A DNA stretch of 64,000 nucleotides from Budorcas taxicolor (taxonomy: Eukaryota; Chordata; Mammalia; Artiodactyla; Bovidae): positions 75,689,067 through 75,753,066 of the forward strand of contig NC_068912.1 of NCBI RefSeq assembly GCF_023091745.1, read 5' to 3'. This document shows positions 46,535-56,745 of the stretch, piece after piece. Each line of letters starts with the position of its first letter. The stretch's first letter is position 1. The position numbers and the translations under genes are program-made. Below the pieces are notes generated by a model, which was not told the DNA's origin, did no database searches, and saw nothing but the letters and a program-made list of their open reading frames with translations.

Positions 46535-46840
46535 TCATTGCAATGGTGAATGGAATTGTTTCCTTAATTTCTCTATTTTCTCATTATTAGTGTATAGGAA
46601 TGCAAGGGATTTCTGAGTGTTGATTTTATATCCTGCAACTTTACTATATTCATTGATTAGCTCTAGTAATTTTCTGGTGGAGTCTTTAGGGTTTTCTATG
46701 TAGAGGATCATGTCATCTGCAAACAGTGAGAGTTTTACTTCTTCTTTTCCAATTTGGATTCCTTTTATTTCTTTTTCTGCTCTGATTGCTATGGCCAAAC
46801 TTCCAGAACTATGTTGAATAGTAGCAGTGAAAGTGGGCAC
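46535..46840 (-). pseudogene. L1 ORF2 RT catalytic fragment, FADD intact
   Basis: 101 residues of L1 reverse transcriptase with the catalytic box FADD at residues 40-43, followed by MILYIENPKDS and GYKINTQKSLAFLYTNN. It lies just left of the BovB insertion that splits the RT. Confidence 0.9.
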
Positions 46841-47020
46841 CCTTGTCTTGTTCCTGACTTTAGGGGAAATGCTTTCAATTTTTCACCATTTCGGATAATG
46901 TTTGCTGTGGGTTTGTCATATATAGCTTTAAGAACTGTACAAAAAAGAGCTTTATGAACCAGATAATTACGATGATGTGATCACTCATCTAGAGCCAGAC
47001 ATCCTGGAATGTGAAGCCAA

Positions 47021-47446
47021 GTGGGCCTAGAAAGCATCACTACGAACAAAGCTAGTGGAGGTGATGGAATTTCAGTTGAGCTATTTCAAATCCTGAAAGA
47101 TGATGCTGTGAGAGTGCTGCACTCAATATGCCAGCAAATTTGGAAAACTCAGCAGTGGCCACAGGACTGGAAAAGGTCAGTTTTCATTCCAAACCCAAAG
47201 AAAGGCAATGCCAAAGAATGCTCAAACTCCCACACAATTGCACTCATCTCACATGCTAGGAAAGTAATGCTCAAAATTCTCCAAGCCAGGCTTCAGCAAT
47301 ACGTGAACCGTGAACTTCCAGATGTTCAAGCTGGTTTTAGAAAAGGCAGAGGAACCAGAGATCAAATTTCCACCATCTGCTGGATCATGGAAAAAGCAAG
47401 AGACTTGCAGAAAAACATCTATTTCTGCTTTTTGACTATGCCATAG
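47021..47446 (+). pseudogene. BovB RT N-terminal half, frameshifted in motif A
   Basis: 141 codons: NKASGGDGISVELFQILKDD, WKTQQWPQDWKRSVFIPNP and AGFRKGRGTRDQ, ending NIYFCFLTMP. Other copies read FCFIDYAKAFDCVD, so a one-base deletion in the T run shifts the frame exactly at the first catalytic aspartate. Confidence 0.9.
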
Positions 47447-47601
47447 CCTTTGACTGTGTGCATCACAATAAATTGTGGAAAAATCTGAGAGAGATGGAAA
47501 GACCACCTGACCTGCCCCTTGAGAAATCTGTATGCAGGTCAGGAAGCAACAGTTAGAACTCTACCTGGAACAACAGATTGGTTTGAAACAGGAAAAAGAG
47601 T

Positions 47602-48129
47602 ATGTCAATGCTGTATATTCTCTCCCTCTTATTTAACTTATATGCAAAGTACATCATGAGAAACGCTGGACTGGAAGAAACACAAGCTGGAATCAAGATT
47701 GCTGGGAGAAATATCAATAACCTCAGATATGCAGATGACACCACCCTTATGGCAGAAAGTGAAGAGGAACTAAAAAGCCTCTTGATGAAAGTGAAAGAGG
47801 AGAGCGAAAAAATTGGCTTAAACCTCAACGTTCAGAAAACGAAGATCATGGCATCTGGTCCCATCACTTCATGGGAAATAGATGGGGAAACAGTGGAAAC
47901 AGTGTCAGACTTTATTTTGGGGGGCTCCAAAATCACTGCAGATGGTGATTGCAGCCAAGAAATCAAAAGACGCTTACTCCTTGGAAGAAAAGTTATGACC
48001 AACCTAGATAGAATATTCAAAAGCAGAGACATTACTTTGCCAACCAAGGTCCGTCTAGTCAAGGCTATGGTTTTTCCTGTGTTCATGTATGGATGTGAGA
48101 GTTGGACTGTGAAGAAGGCTGAGCGCTGA
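47602..48129 (+). pseudogene. BovB RT C-terminal half, YADD intact
   Basis: 175 residues from the LFNLYAKYIMRNAGLEETQ block through YADDTTLMAES to FPVFMYGCESWTVKKAER. The active-site box is intact, but the upstream frameshift and a later stop (GCGCTGA at about 48123) make the copy dead. Confidence 0.88.
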
Positions 48130-48809
48130 AGAACTGATGTTTTTGAACTGTGGTGTTGGAGAAGACTCTTAAGAGTCTCTTGGACTGCAAGGAGATCCAA
48201 CCAGTCCACTCTGAAGGAGATCAGCCCTGGGATTTCTTTGGAAGGAATGATGCTAAAGCTGAAACTTCAGTACTTAGGCCACCTCATGTGAAGAGTTGAC
48301 TCATTGGAAAAGACTTATGCTGGGAGGGATTGGAGGCAGGAGGAGAAGGGGATGACAGAGGATGAGATGGCTGGATGGCATCACCGACTCGATGGATGTA
48401 AGTCTGAATGAACTCTGTGAGTTGGTGATGGACAGGAGGCCTGGTGTGCTGCAATTCATGGTGTCGCAAAGAGTCGGACACGACTAAGCAACTGAACTGA
48501 ACTGATGTTGATGTATGTTTCTTCTATTCCTGCTTTCTGGAAAGTTTTTATCATAAATGGATGTTGAATTTTGTCAAAGGCCTTCTCTCCATCTATTGAG
48601 ATAATCATATGACTTTCATTTTTTAATTTGTTAATGTGGTGTATTACATTGATTGATTTGAGGATATTGAAGAATCCTTGCATCCCTGGGTCACGGTGTA
48701 TGATCTTTTAAATATTTTGTTGGATACTGATTGCTAGAATTTTGTTAAGGATTTTTGCATCTATAGTCATCAGTGATATTGGCCTGTAGTTTTCTTTTTT
48801 TGTGACATC

Positions 48810-49388
48810 TTAGTCAGGTTTTGGTAGTAGGGTGATGGTGGCCTCATAGAATGAGTTTGGAAGTTTACCTTCTGCAATTTTCTGGAAAAGTTTGAGTAGG
48901 ATAGGTGTTAGCTCTTCTCGAAATTTTTGGTAGAATTCATCTGTGAAGCTGTCTGGACCTGGGCTTTTGTTTGCTGGAAGATTTCTGATAACAGTTTCCA
49001 TTTCTCTGCTTGTGATGGGTCTGTTAAGATTTTCTATTTCTTCCTGATACAATTTTGGAAAGTTGTACTTTTCTAAGAATTTGTCCATTTCTTCCACCTT
49101 GTCCATTTTATTGGCATATAGTTGCTGATAATAGTCTCTTATGATCCTTTGTATTTCTGTGTTGTCTCTTGTGATCTCTGCATTTTCATTACTAATTTTG
49201 TTGATTTGATTTTTCTCCCTTTGTTTCTTGATGAGTCTGGCTAATGGTTTGTCAATTTTATTTATCCTTTCAAAGAACCAGCTTTTGGCTTTGTTGATTT
49301 TTGCTATGGTCTCTTTTGTTTCTTTTGCATTTATTTCTGCCCTAATTTTTAAGATTTCTTTCCTTCTACTAACCCTGCGGTTCTTCAT
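48810..49388 (-). pseudogene. L1 ORF2 fingers/RT N-terminal fragment
   Basis: 192 residues of ORF2 between endonuclease and RT: SRRKEILKIRAEINAKETK, INKAKSWFFERINKIDKPLA, LNRPITSREMETVIRNLPAN, KSPGPDSFTDEFYQKFREE. Well preserved. The frame is cut by a stop near KPD, and the BovB at 49418 separates it from the endonuclease. Confidence 0.9.
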
Positions 49389-49417
49389 TTCTTTCTTTCC
49401 TAGTTGTTTTAGGTGTC

Positions 49418-49888
49418 AATTCAGTTCAGTTCAGTCGCTCAGTCGTGTCCGACTCTTTGCGACCCCATGAATCGCAGCAAGCCAGGCCTCCCTGACCATC
49501 ACCATCTCCCAGAGTTCACTCAGACTCACGTCCATCGAGTCAGTGATGCCATCCAGCCACCTCATCCTTGGTCGTCCCCTTCTGCTCCTGCCCCCAATCC
49601 CTCCCAGCATCAGAGTCTTTTCCAATGAGTCAACTCTTCGCATGAGGTGGCCAAAGTACTGGAGCTTCAGCTTTAGGATCATTCCATGTTCCCTTGGTAT
49701 CTCTAATTTTCTTGAAGAGATCTCTAGTCTTTCCCATTCTGTTGTTTTCCTCTATTTCTTTGCATTGATTGCTGAAGAAGGCTTTCTTATCTCTTCTTGC
49801 TGTTCTTTGGAACTCTGCATCAGATGCGTATATCTTTCCTTTTCTCCTTTGCTTTTCACCTCTCTTCTTTTCACAGCTATTTGTAGAG
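49418..49888 (-). mobile_element. BovB with ~1.4 kb internal deletion, inside L1
   Basis: 49418-49684 is the BovB 3' end (GTTCAGTTCAGTCGCTCAGT on). 49685-49888 is the endonuclease-RT linker (ATGTTCCCTTGGTATCTCTA to CAGCTATTTGTA). The RT between them is missing. Compared with the copy at 31793-34300 the lost part corresponds to about 32065-33468. At the right edge the BovB and L1 share a GTA, and no target duplication is visible. Confidence 0.92.
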
Positions 49889-49906
49889 TTATGATATTTA
49901 TTTTTC

Positions 49907-50269
49907 TTATTTCTTGAGGTATGCCTGTATTGCTATGAACTTTCCCCTTGGCACTGCTTTTATAGTGTTCCACAGGTTTTGGGTTGTTGTGTTTTCATTT
50001 TCATTCATTTCTATGCATATTTTGATTTCTTTTTTGATTTCTTCTGTGATTTGCTGGTTATTCAGCAGTGTGTTTTTCAGCCTCCATATGTTGGAATTTT
50101 TAATAGTTTTTCTCCTGTAATTGAGGTCTAATCTTAATGCATTATGGTCAGAAACGATGCTTGGAATGATTTCAATTTTTTTGAATTTATCAAGTTTAGA
50201 TTTATGGCCCAGGATGTGATCTATCCTGGAGAAGTTTCCGTGTGCACTTGAGAAAAAGGTGAAATTCAT
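49907..50269 (-). pseudogene. L1 ORF2 endonuclease C-terminal part
   Basis: 120 residues with SRIDHILGHKS (catalytic D-H region) and the SDHNAL motif that closes the active site, then the LDLNYRRKT segment. It continues the endonuclease that starts at 50829 after frameshifts. Confidence 0.9.
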
Positions 50270-50538
50270 TGTTTTGGGGTGAAATGTCCTATAGATATCA
50301 ATTAAGTCTAACTGGTCTATTGTATCATTTAAAGTTTGTGTTTCTTTGTTAATTTTCTATTTAGTTGATCTATCCATAGGTGTGAGTGGGGTATTAAAGT
50401 CTCCCACTATTATTGTGTTATTGTTAATTTCCCCTTTCATACTTGTTGGCATCTGTCCTACATATTGCAGTGCTTCTATGTTGGGTGCATATATATTGAT
50501 AATTGTTATATCTTCTTCTTGGATTGATCCTTTGATCA

Positions 50539-50829
50539 TTATGTAGTGTCCTTCTTTGTCTCTTTCACAGCTTTTGTTTTAAAGTCTATTTTATCTGATA
50601 TGAGTATTTCTACTCCTGCTTTCTTTTGGTCTCTATTTGCATAGAATATATTTTTCCAGCCCTTCACTTTCAGTCTGTATGTGTCCCCTGTTTTGAGGTG
50701 GGTCTCTTGTAGCCAACATATATAGGGGTCTTGTTTTTGTATCCATTCAGCCAGTCTTTGCCTTTTGGTTAGGGCATTCAACCCATTTATGTTTAAGGGA
50801 ATTATTAATAAGTATGATCCCGTTGCCAT
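50539..50829 (-). pseudogene. L1 ORF2 N-terminus (endonuclease start)
   Basis: 96 residues starting at the usual ORF2 methionine: NINGLNALTKRQRLAEWIQ carries the catalytic Asn, and CWLQETHLK keeps the catalytic Glu. Compare the degraded QQTH in the L1 at 2154-2423. The frame ends with KDTT after a shift. Confidence 0.9.
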
Positions 50830-51317
50830 TTACTTTATTGTTTTAGGTTCGAGTTTATACACCCTTTTTGTGTTTCCTGTCTAAAGATCCTTTAGCATTT
50901 GTTGGAGAGCTGGTTTGGTGGTGCTGAATTCTCTCAGCTTTTGCTTGTCTGTAAAGCTTTTGATTTCTCCTTCATATTTGAATGAGATCCTTGCTGGGTA
51001 CAGTAATCTGGGCTGCAGGTTATTTTCTTCCATCACTTTAAGTATGTCTTGCCATTCCCTCCTGGCCTGAAGAGTTTCTATTGAAAGATCAGCTGTTATC
51101 CTATTGGGAATCCCCTTGTGTGTTATTTATTGTTTTTCCCTTGCTGCTTTTAATATTTGTTCTTTGTGTTTGATCTTTGTTAATTTGATTAATGTGTCTT
51201 GAGGTGTTTCGCTTTGGATTTATCCTGTTTGGGACTCTCTGGGTTTCTTGGATTTGGGTGATTATTTCCTTCCCCATTTTAGGGAAGTTTTCAACTATTA
51301 TCGCCTCAAGTATTTTC

Positions 51318-51551
51318 TCATGGTCTTTCTTTTGGTCTTCTTCTGGGACTCCTATAATTTGAATGTTTCATATTGTCCTGGAGGTCTCTGAGATTGTCCT
51401 CATTTCTTTTAATTCGCTTTTTGTTTTTACTCTCTGATTCATTTATTTCTACCACTCTATCTTCTATTTCACTAATCCTATTTTCTGCCTCTGTTATTCT
51501 ACTATTTGTTGCCTCCAGAGTGTTTGTGATCTCATTTATTGCATTATTCAT
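51318..51551 (-). pseudogene. L1 ORF1 coiled-coil fragment
   Basis: 77 residues, NAINEITNTLEATNSRITEA then ENRISEIEDRVVEINESE, typical heptads of ORF1p, ending in the SPRRRPKERP-like link toward the RRM. The RRM part (50880-51310) is out of frame, and the N-terminus is lost at about 51720. Confidence 0.85.
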
Positions 51552-51732
51552 TATATAAAGACTTTTTTTAAATTTCTTCTAGGTCCTTGTTAAACCTTTC
51601 TTGCATCTTCTCAATCCTTGTCTCCAAGCTATTTATCTGTGATTCCATTTTGATTTCAAGATTTTGGATCATATTCACTATCATTATTTGGAATTTTTTA
51701 TCAGGTAAATACCCTATCTCTTATTTTTTATA

Positions 51733-51760
51733 GCAACCCCAGGAAACAAATACAAACTGC
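51733..51760 (+). mobile_element. MLT1-like LTR, right end
   Basis: TATAGCAACCCCAGGAAACA followed by AATACAAAC is the 3' terminus of the LTR at 44101-44643, now separated from it by 7 kb of L1 and BovB. Confidence 0.75.
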
Positions 51761-52175
51761 TAGAGGATTTAGGAAGTGGGACCAGAAGAATTCAGTTCAG
51801 TTCAGTTCAGTTGCTCAGTCGTGTCCAACTCTTTGCGACTCCATGAATCCCAGCACACCAGGCCTCCCTGTCCATCACCAACTCCCGGAATTCACTCAAA
51901 TTCACATCCATCGAGTCAGTGATGCCGTCCAGCCATCTCATCCTCTGTCGTCCCTTTCTCCTCCTGCCTCCAATCCCTCCCAGCATCAGAGTCTTTTCCA
52001 ATGAATCAACTCTTTGCATGAGGTGGCCAAAGTCCTGGAGTTTCAGCTTTAGCATCATTCCTTCCAAAGAAATCCCAGGGCTGATCTTCTTCAGAATGGA
52101 CAGGTTGGATCTCCTTGCAGTCCAAGGGACTCTTAAGAGTCTTCTCCAACACCACAGTTCAAAAGCATCAATTCT

Positions 52176-52853
52176 TCAGCACTCAGCCTTCTTCACAGTC
52201 CAACTCTCACATCCATAAATGACTACTGGGAAAACCATAGCCTTGACTAGACAGACCTTAGTTGGCAAAGTAATGTCTCTGCTTTTGAATATGCTATCTA
52301 GGTTGGTCATAACTTTCCTTGCAAGGAGAAAGCTTCTTTTAATTTCATGGCTGCAGTCACCATCTGCAGTGATTTTGGAGCCCCCACAAAAAAAGTCTGT
52401 CATTGTTTCCACTGTTTCCCCATCTATTTCCCATGAAGTGATGGGACCAGATGCCATGATCTTCGTTTTCTGAATGTTGAGCTTTAAGCCAACTTTTTCA
52501 CTCTCCTCTTTCACTTTCATCAAGAGGCTTTTTAGTTCCTCTTCACTTTCTGCCATAAGGGTGGTGTCATCTGCATATCTGAGGTTATTGATATTTCTCC
52601 CAGCAATCTTGATTCCAGCTTGTGTTTCTTCCAGTCCAGCGTTTCTCATGATGTACTCTGCATATAAGTTAAATAAGCAGGGTGACAAGATACAACCTTG
52701 ATGTACTGTTTTTCCTATTTGGAACCAGTCTGTTGTTCCATGCCCAGTTCTAACTGTTGCTTCCTGACCTGCATACAGATTTCTCAAGAGGCAGGTCAGG
52801 TGGTCTGGTATTTCCATCTCTCTCAGATTTTTCCACAATTTATTGTGATGCAC
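52176..52853 (-). pseudogene. BovB RT palm/thumb, 225 codons open
   Basis: From HHNKLWKNLREMEIPDHLTC through motif B HQGCILSPCLFNLY (51-64) and YADD (93-96) to the FPVVIYGCESWTVKKAEC block. Active-site residues of motifs B and C are intact. The upstream half is in another frame, so no complete RT is encoded. Confidence 0.9.
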
Positions 52854-53335
52854 ACAGTCAAAGGCTTTGGCATAGTCAAAAAGCAGAAATAGATGTTTTT
52901 CTGCAACTCTCTTGCTTTTTCCATGATCCAGCAGATGGTGGAAATTTGATCTCTGGTTCCTCTGCTTTTTCTAAAACCAGCTTGAACATGAGGGATTTCA
53001 TGGTTCATGTATTGCCGAAGCCTGGCTTGGAGAATTTTGAGCATTACTTTCCTAGCATGTGAGATGAGTGCAATTGTGTGGGAGTTTGAGCATTTTTTGG
53101 CATTGCCTTTCTTTGGGATTGGAATGAAAACTGACCTTTTCCAGTCCTGTGGCCACTGCTGAGTTTTCCAAATTTGCTGGCATATTGAGTGCAGCACTCT
53201 CACAGCATCATCTTTCAGGATTTGAAATAGCTCAACTGAAATTCCATCACCTCCACTAGCTTTGTTCATAGTGATGCTTTCTAAGGCCCGCTTGACTTCA
53301 CATTCCAGGATGTCTGGCTCTAGATGAGTGATCAC
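52823..53335 (-). pseudogene. BovB RT N-terminal half, frameshifted in motif A
   Basis: 170 codons: LEPDILECEVKRALESIT, NKASGGDGISVELFQILKDD and SVFIPIPKKGNAKKCSN, then FCFLTMPKPLTVCITIN, where unshifted copies have FIDYAKAFDCVDHN. Same one-base loss as at 47427-47433. Confidence 0.9.
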
Positions 53336-53448
53336 ACCGTCGTGATTATCCAGGTAGTGAAGATCTTTTTTGTACAGTTCTTCTGTGTATTCTTGCTACT
53401 TCTTAATATCTTCTGCTTCTGCTAGGTCCATACCATTTCTGTCCTTTA

Positions 53449-54575
53449 AAGGCAAGCAAAAAAGGAAAGTTTCATAAAAGGAAACTTCGGTTCATTCTCA
53501 CAGGACTCTTGAACAGTACAAGTATCACTTCTGTGTTATCTTTGTCATAGCCAGGAGAACAGGAATTTAGAACTTCAGTACAGAGCAGCCATTGGTTAGA
53601 GGGGTCCTCTATGTCTGGATGGATAGAGGGATTCTTCTGTATTTCCTTGTGCTGGTTCCAGTAAACAGAGATCAACCTGTGAAACACCCTCATCCAAGGG
53701 TGTTAACTGTCAGCTCTTGGGAGGAAAAGAACAGTGGTCTATATGGGGAAAACTAGCAAAGGGTTGAGGACTATGGCAAAGCCCTGACAGCACCTGCCAG
53801 AATGGGTTGGGAAGCAATTAAAGAACATCAAATATCTGCAGAAAAGGGGTAAGTAAATCAGACATACAATCCATTGCTTTCCTTTCTAGTGAGGTTCTGT
53901 GGCTATATTTATTTACCTTTATTTCCTGTTTTCTTTGAGTTAGTAAACTTGGAAAAGACTCCTATTGTAAATATGTGTGCTGAGTATCTGTAAATAATCT
54001 CCCAATGTTTAAAATCATATTTGATTTGAGAAAAGCAAAAATGGAAACAAATGAGAAAGTAAAATATTAAGATATAGAAATAAAAAAGGGCACAGTTGTC
54101 CTTTAAAAAATATGTGTGTGAAGAGAGAATTGGGGGAATTCATATTTAATTTGTCTGCAGAGCTGTAGAAACACAGGAAAAGAAGAAAAGGACCTAATAA
54201 TCAGCACTCTTTTAATCAAGTATACACGTTTTTTGTTTCCAGGTACAGAGGCAGTTTCATTTTGAGATATTTTCCTGCCTGCCTGCAACTGAAAGATGGA
54301 GGGATTGGTTTCTAGAAGTCAGACAAGCATATCTTGATTCCACTACTTACTAAAAAAGAATGTGTCTGTATGTATACCTAGCTCCAGTAAGGTTAAAGAA
54401 TTGTAGGAATAAAATATAATATCACTAACTATATGGTTGATCTTTTCTGTGCAGAAATCCACTGTCTTTCTTACTATACAAGGTCAAGATTGCATTTTAG
54501 TTTTCATCTGTGACTTTTCTTTAGAAGGCTTTTCATTTCTTGCAGGTCATTACTTTTGATACATCTGATTGAATC
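53449..54575. other. No recognised feature, 1.1 kb
   Basis: Less AT-rich than average at 53470-53830. No named repeat. Short frames here lack family signatures or splice-framed continuity. Confidence 0.4.
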
Positions 54576-54588
54576 CATGAACTATCTG

Positions 54589-54897
54589 TGCTGTGCTTAG
54601 TTGCTCAGTTATTTCTGACTCTTTGAGACCCCATGGGACTGTGTCTATGGGGATTCTCAAGGCAAGAATACTGGAGTGGGTTGCCATGCCCTCCTCCAGG
54701 GAATCTTCCCAACCCAGGGATTGAACCTAGGCCTCCTGAATTGCAGATTCTTTACCATCTGAACCACTAGGGAAGCCCATGTGTACTGGAATGGGTAGCC
54801 TAACCGTTCTTGAGGAGATCTTCCCAACCCAGGAATTGAACCGGGATCTCCTGCACTACAGGTGGGTTCTTTACCAGCTGGGCTACAAGGGAAGCCC
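54589..54897 (-). mobile_element. Dimeric Bov-tA SINE bracketed by one target duplication
   Basis: Two antisense units: a full Bov-tA (54589-54778, head ACCACTAGGGAAGCCCAT) and, directly after it, a second head-and-half unit (54779-54897; ATGGGTAGCCTAACCG to CTACAAGGGAAGCCC). One duplication brackets both: CATGAACTATCTG (54576-54588) and CATGAGCTATCTG (54898-54910). Confidence 0.9.
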
Positions 54898-55100
54898 CAT
54901 GAGCTATCTGACTCAGGATTATTTACAAAAAGTAAGGTTTTGTAGTCATAGATCATTGCATTGTACCTTTTTCTTTTTTTACTGTTAAGTATCATGTGTA
55001 TAATAGGCACAGTAAGTCTTTTATTTTGGAAGATTTTATTAGTGACTTATCCAATGGCTGTTTATTTCTTCCTGTTTCTAATAAAACCAAAATTTCATTC

Positions 55101-55184
55101 AAGAAACAATGTAAGAATTAAAGATTTTAAAATTAAAAAATAATAATAATAAAAAAATAATTAAAAAAAAAAAGAAACAATGTA
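55101..55184. repeat. Short A/T-rich insert between 13-bp direct repeats
   Basis: AAGAAACAATGTA occurs at 55101-55113 and 55172-55184. Between them are 58 bp of almost pure A/T ending in TAATAATAATAAAAAAATAA and an A-run. The structure is like a tiny poly(A)-tailed retro-insert with a target duplication. Confidence 0.75.
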
Positions 55185-55481
55185 TCTGGCCACATAGAAG
55201 AATCAACATTTCTTTCTAGTAAAGACACACAAAAGGGAGACAGAGAAAATCCACCCCTCTTCCTCATTTAGACACTTGTGACCTTGAGATAACAAACCAG
55301 AGAAGAGAAGCCAGAAAGATGCATTTGCCTGAGAGGAAGCATTGAAAAACACCTGGGATTTTGACAAAGTCGAACTGCTAGAAACAAACTTGGAAACATT
55401 GACTTCTAGTTTTGTTAATAAACACAAAGTATCTGTATAGTATAAGCTACTATTATTCACGTCTCCTTTTATTTGGTATCT
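55185..55481. other. No recognised feature
   Basis: About 300 bp; nothing recognised. Confidence 0.4.
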
Positions 55482-55489
55482 AATGCAAC

Positions 55490-56142
55490 TTCATGGCAAA
55501 TAGATGGGGAAACAGTGGAAACCGTGGCTGACTTTATTTTTCTGGGCTCCAAAATCACTGCAGATGGTGATTGCAGCCATGAAATTGAACTATGCTTACT
55601 CCTTGGAAGGAAAGTTATGACCAAACTAGACAGCATATTAAAAAGCAGAGACATTACTTTGCCAACAAAGGTCCATCTAGTCAAAGCTATGGTTTTTCCA
55701 GTAGTCATGTATGGATATGAGAGTTGGACTATAAAGAAAGCTGAGCACCAAAGAATTGATGCTTTTGAACTGTAGTATTGGAGAAGACTCTTGAGAGTCC
55801 CTGGGACTGCAAGGAGATCCAACCAGTCCATCCTAAAGGAGATCAGTCCTGAGTGTTCATTGGAAGGACTGATGTTGAAGCTGAAACTCCATTACTTTGG
55901 CCACCAGATGCGAAGAGCTGACTCATTTGAAAAGACCCTGATGCTGGGAAAGATTGAGGGCAGGAGGAGAAGGGGACGACAGAGAATGAAATGGTTGGAT
56001 GGCATCACCGACTCAATGGACATGTGTTTGGGTGGACTCTGGGAGTTGGTGATGGACAGGGAGGCCTGGTGTACTGTGGTTCATGGGGTCGCAAAGAGTT
56101 GGACACGACTGAGTGACTGAGTGACTGAACTGAACTGAACTG
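55490..56142 (+). mobile_element. BovB LINE, 0.65 kb, with target duplication
   Basis: Starts in the post-RT region (TTCATGGCAAATAGATGGGG) and ends GAACTGAACTGAACTGA. Flanked by AATGCAAC at 55482-55489 and 56143-56150. A 100-codon frame (55473-55775) and a 109-codon frame (55791-56120) carry the C-terminal domain, separated by a stop. Confidence 0.94.
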
Positions 56143-56150
56143 AATGCAAC

Positions 56151-56420
56151 CTAGCTGAGTCGTTCACCTCTTGCATACTTGTCATGTGTTCATCTAAAGA
56201 ATTTCTTTATTTCTGATAACTGAACATGAAGCTTGTGTATCTGTATTTGCTATTTCCTAATATCCTGATTGTGATTCCTGATGTCACACTTTTTTGATGC
56301 TTGTGTGATCATCATATCAATTTTTTTTCATGTGTAGTCTTTCTATATTAGTTCAAGTTCCAAACATGTCATTTTATTGATCTTCATTCAGCATAAATGT
56401 AGAGTCCTTAAGTTAGACAA
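56151..56420. other. No recognised feature
   Basis: AT-rich spacer before a MIR; nothing recognised. Confidence 0.4.
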
Positions 56421-56424
56421 AGTT

Positions 56425-56595
56425 AAGTTCAAGCCCCTATTGTGCCATTTAATATTGGTGTTAAGTTAATCAAGGTCCTTAATGTCTTTGAGACTTCTAT
56501 TTTCTCATCTGTAAAATTAGGAGACCAATGTAACTTCATTATCATTTTATTATAAGGATTAAATAAACACTTAGTAAAAACCAACAATGATGCTT
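56425..56595 (+). mobile_element. MIR SINE
   Basis: TTCAAGCCCCTATTGTGCCA, TTTTCTCATCTGTAAAATTA and ATTATAAGGATTAAATAAAC follow the MIR core in order. Confidence 0.82.
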
Positions 56596-56619
56596 ATAAA
56601 GACAATGTTTCTTCCCTAA

Positions 56620-56745
56620 TGCTAATTTGCCAACAGACTTAGTTCCATGAAAACAGGGCTTTTTTTTCCCTAGTGCCTTAAATAGTGCCTTGTACAATTA
56701 TAGGTATTTGATAAATATTTGTTGAGTGGATTAAGTCACCTTGAC
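56620..56745 (+). mobile_element. L2 LINE tail
   Basis: ACTTAGTTCCATGAAAACAG, CCTTAAATAGTGCCTTGTAC, GGTATTTGATAAATATTTGT and TGAGTGGATTAA match the L2 3' terminus. Confidence 0.75.

Larger units (their letters stand above)
46931..48505 (+). mobile_element. BovB LINE inside L1 ORF2, 1.57 kb
   Basis: Starts in the linker (AGAACTGTACAAAAAAGAGC) and ends in GCAACTGAACTGAACTGA. L1 sequence resumes at once (TGTTGATGTATGTTTCTTC), so this copy disrupted ORF2 between RT motifs. A one-base loss in RT motif A (about 47427-47433) is shared with the copy at 51791-53448. Confidence 0.95.
44644..51732 (-). mobile_element. Bovine-type L1, ~5 kb net, interrupted by two BovB inserts
   Basis: The antisense poly(A) and 3' UTR are at the left (TTTTTTTTAAAACTAATAT). 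ORF2 runs from about 50829 to 45020 and part of ORF1 from about 51720 to 50880. The 5' UTR is missing. L1 blocks are 44644-46930, 48506-49417 and 49889-51732. Its ends restore the LTR. TATTTTTT occurs at both junctions (about 44646 and 51724), consistent with a target duplication, although poly(T) blurs it. Confidence 0.9.
51791..53448 (-). mobile_element. BovB LINE, 1.66 kb
   Basis: The 3' end is at the left (TTCAGTTCAGTTCAGTTCAG). The copy runs back to TACCATTTCTGTCCTTTAA. It covers the complete RT and C-terminal domain without the endonuclease. It shares the motif A frameshift (about 52876-52883) and several other variants with the copy at 46931-48505. Confidence 0.95.
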
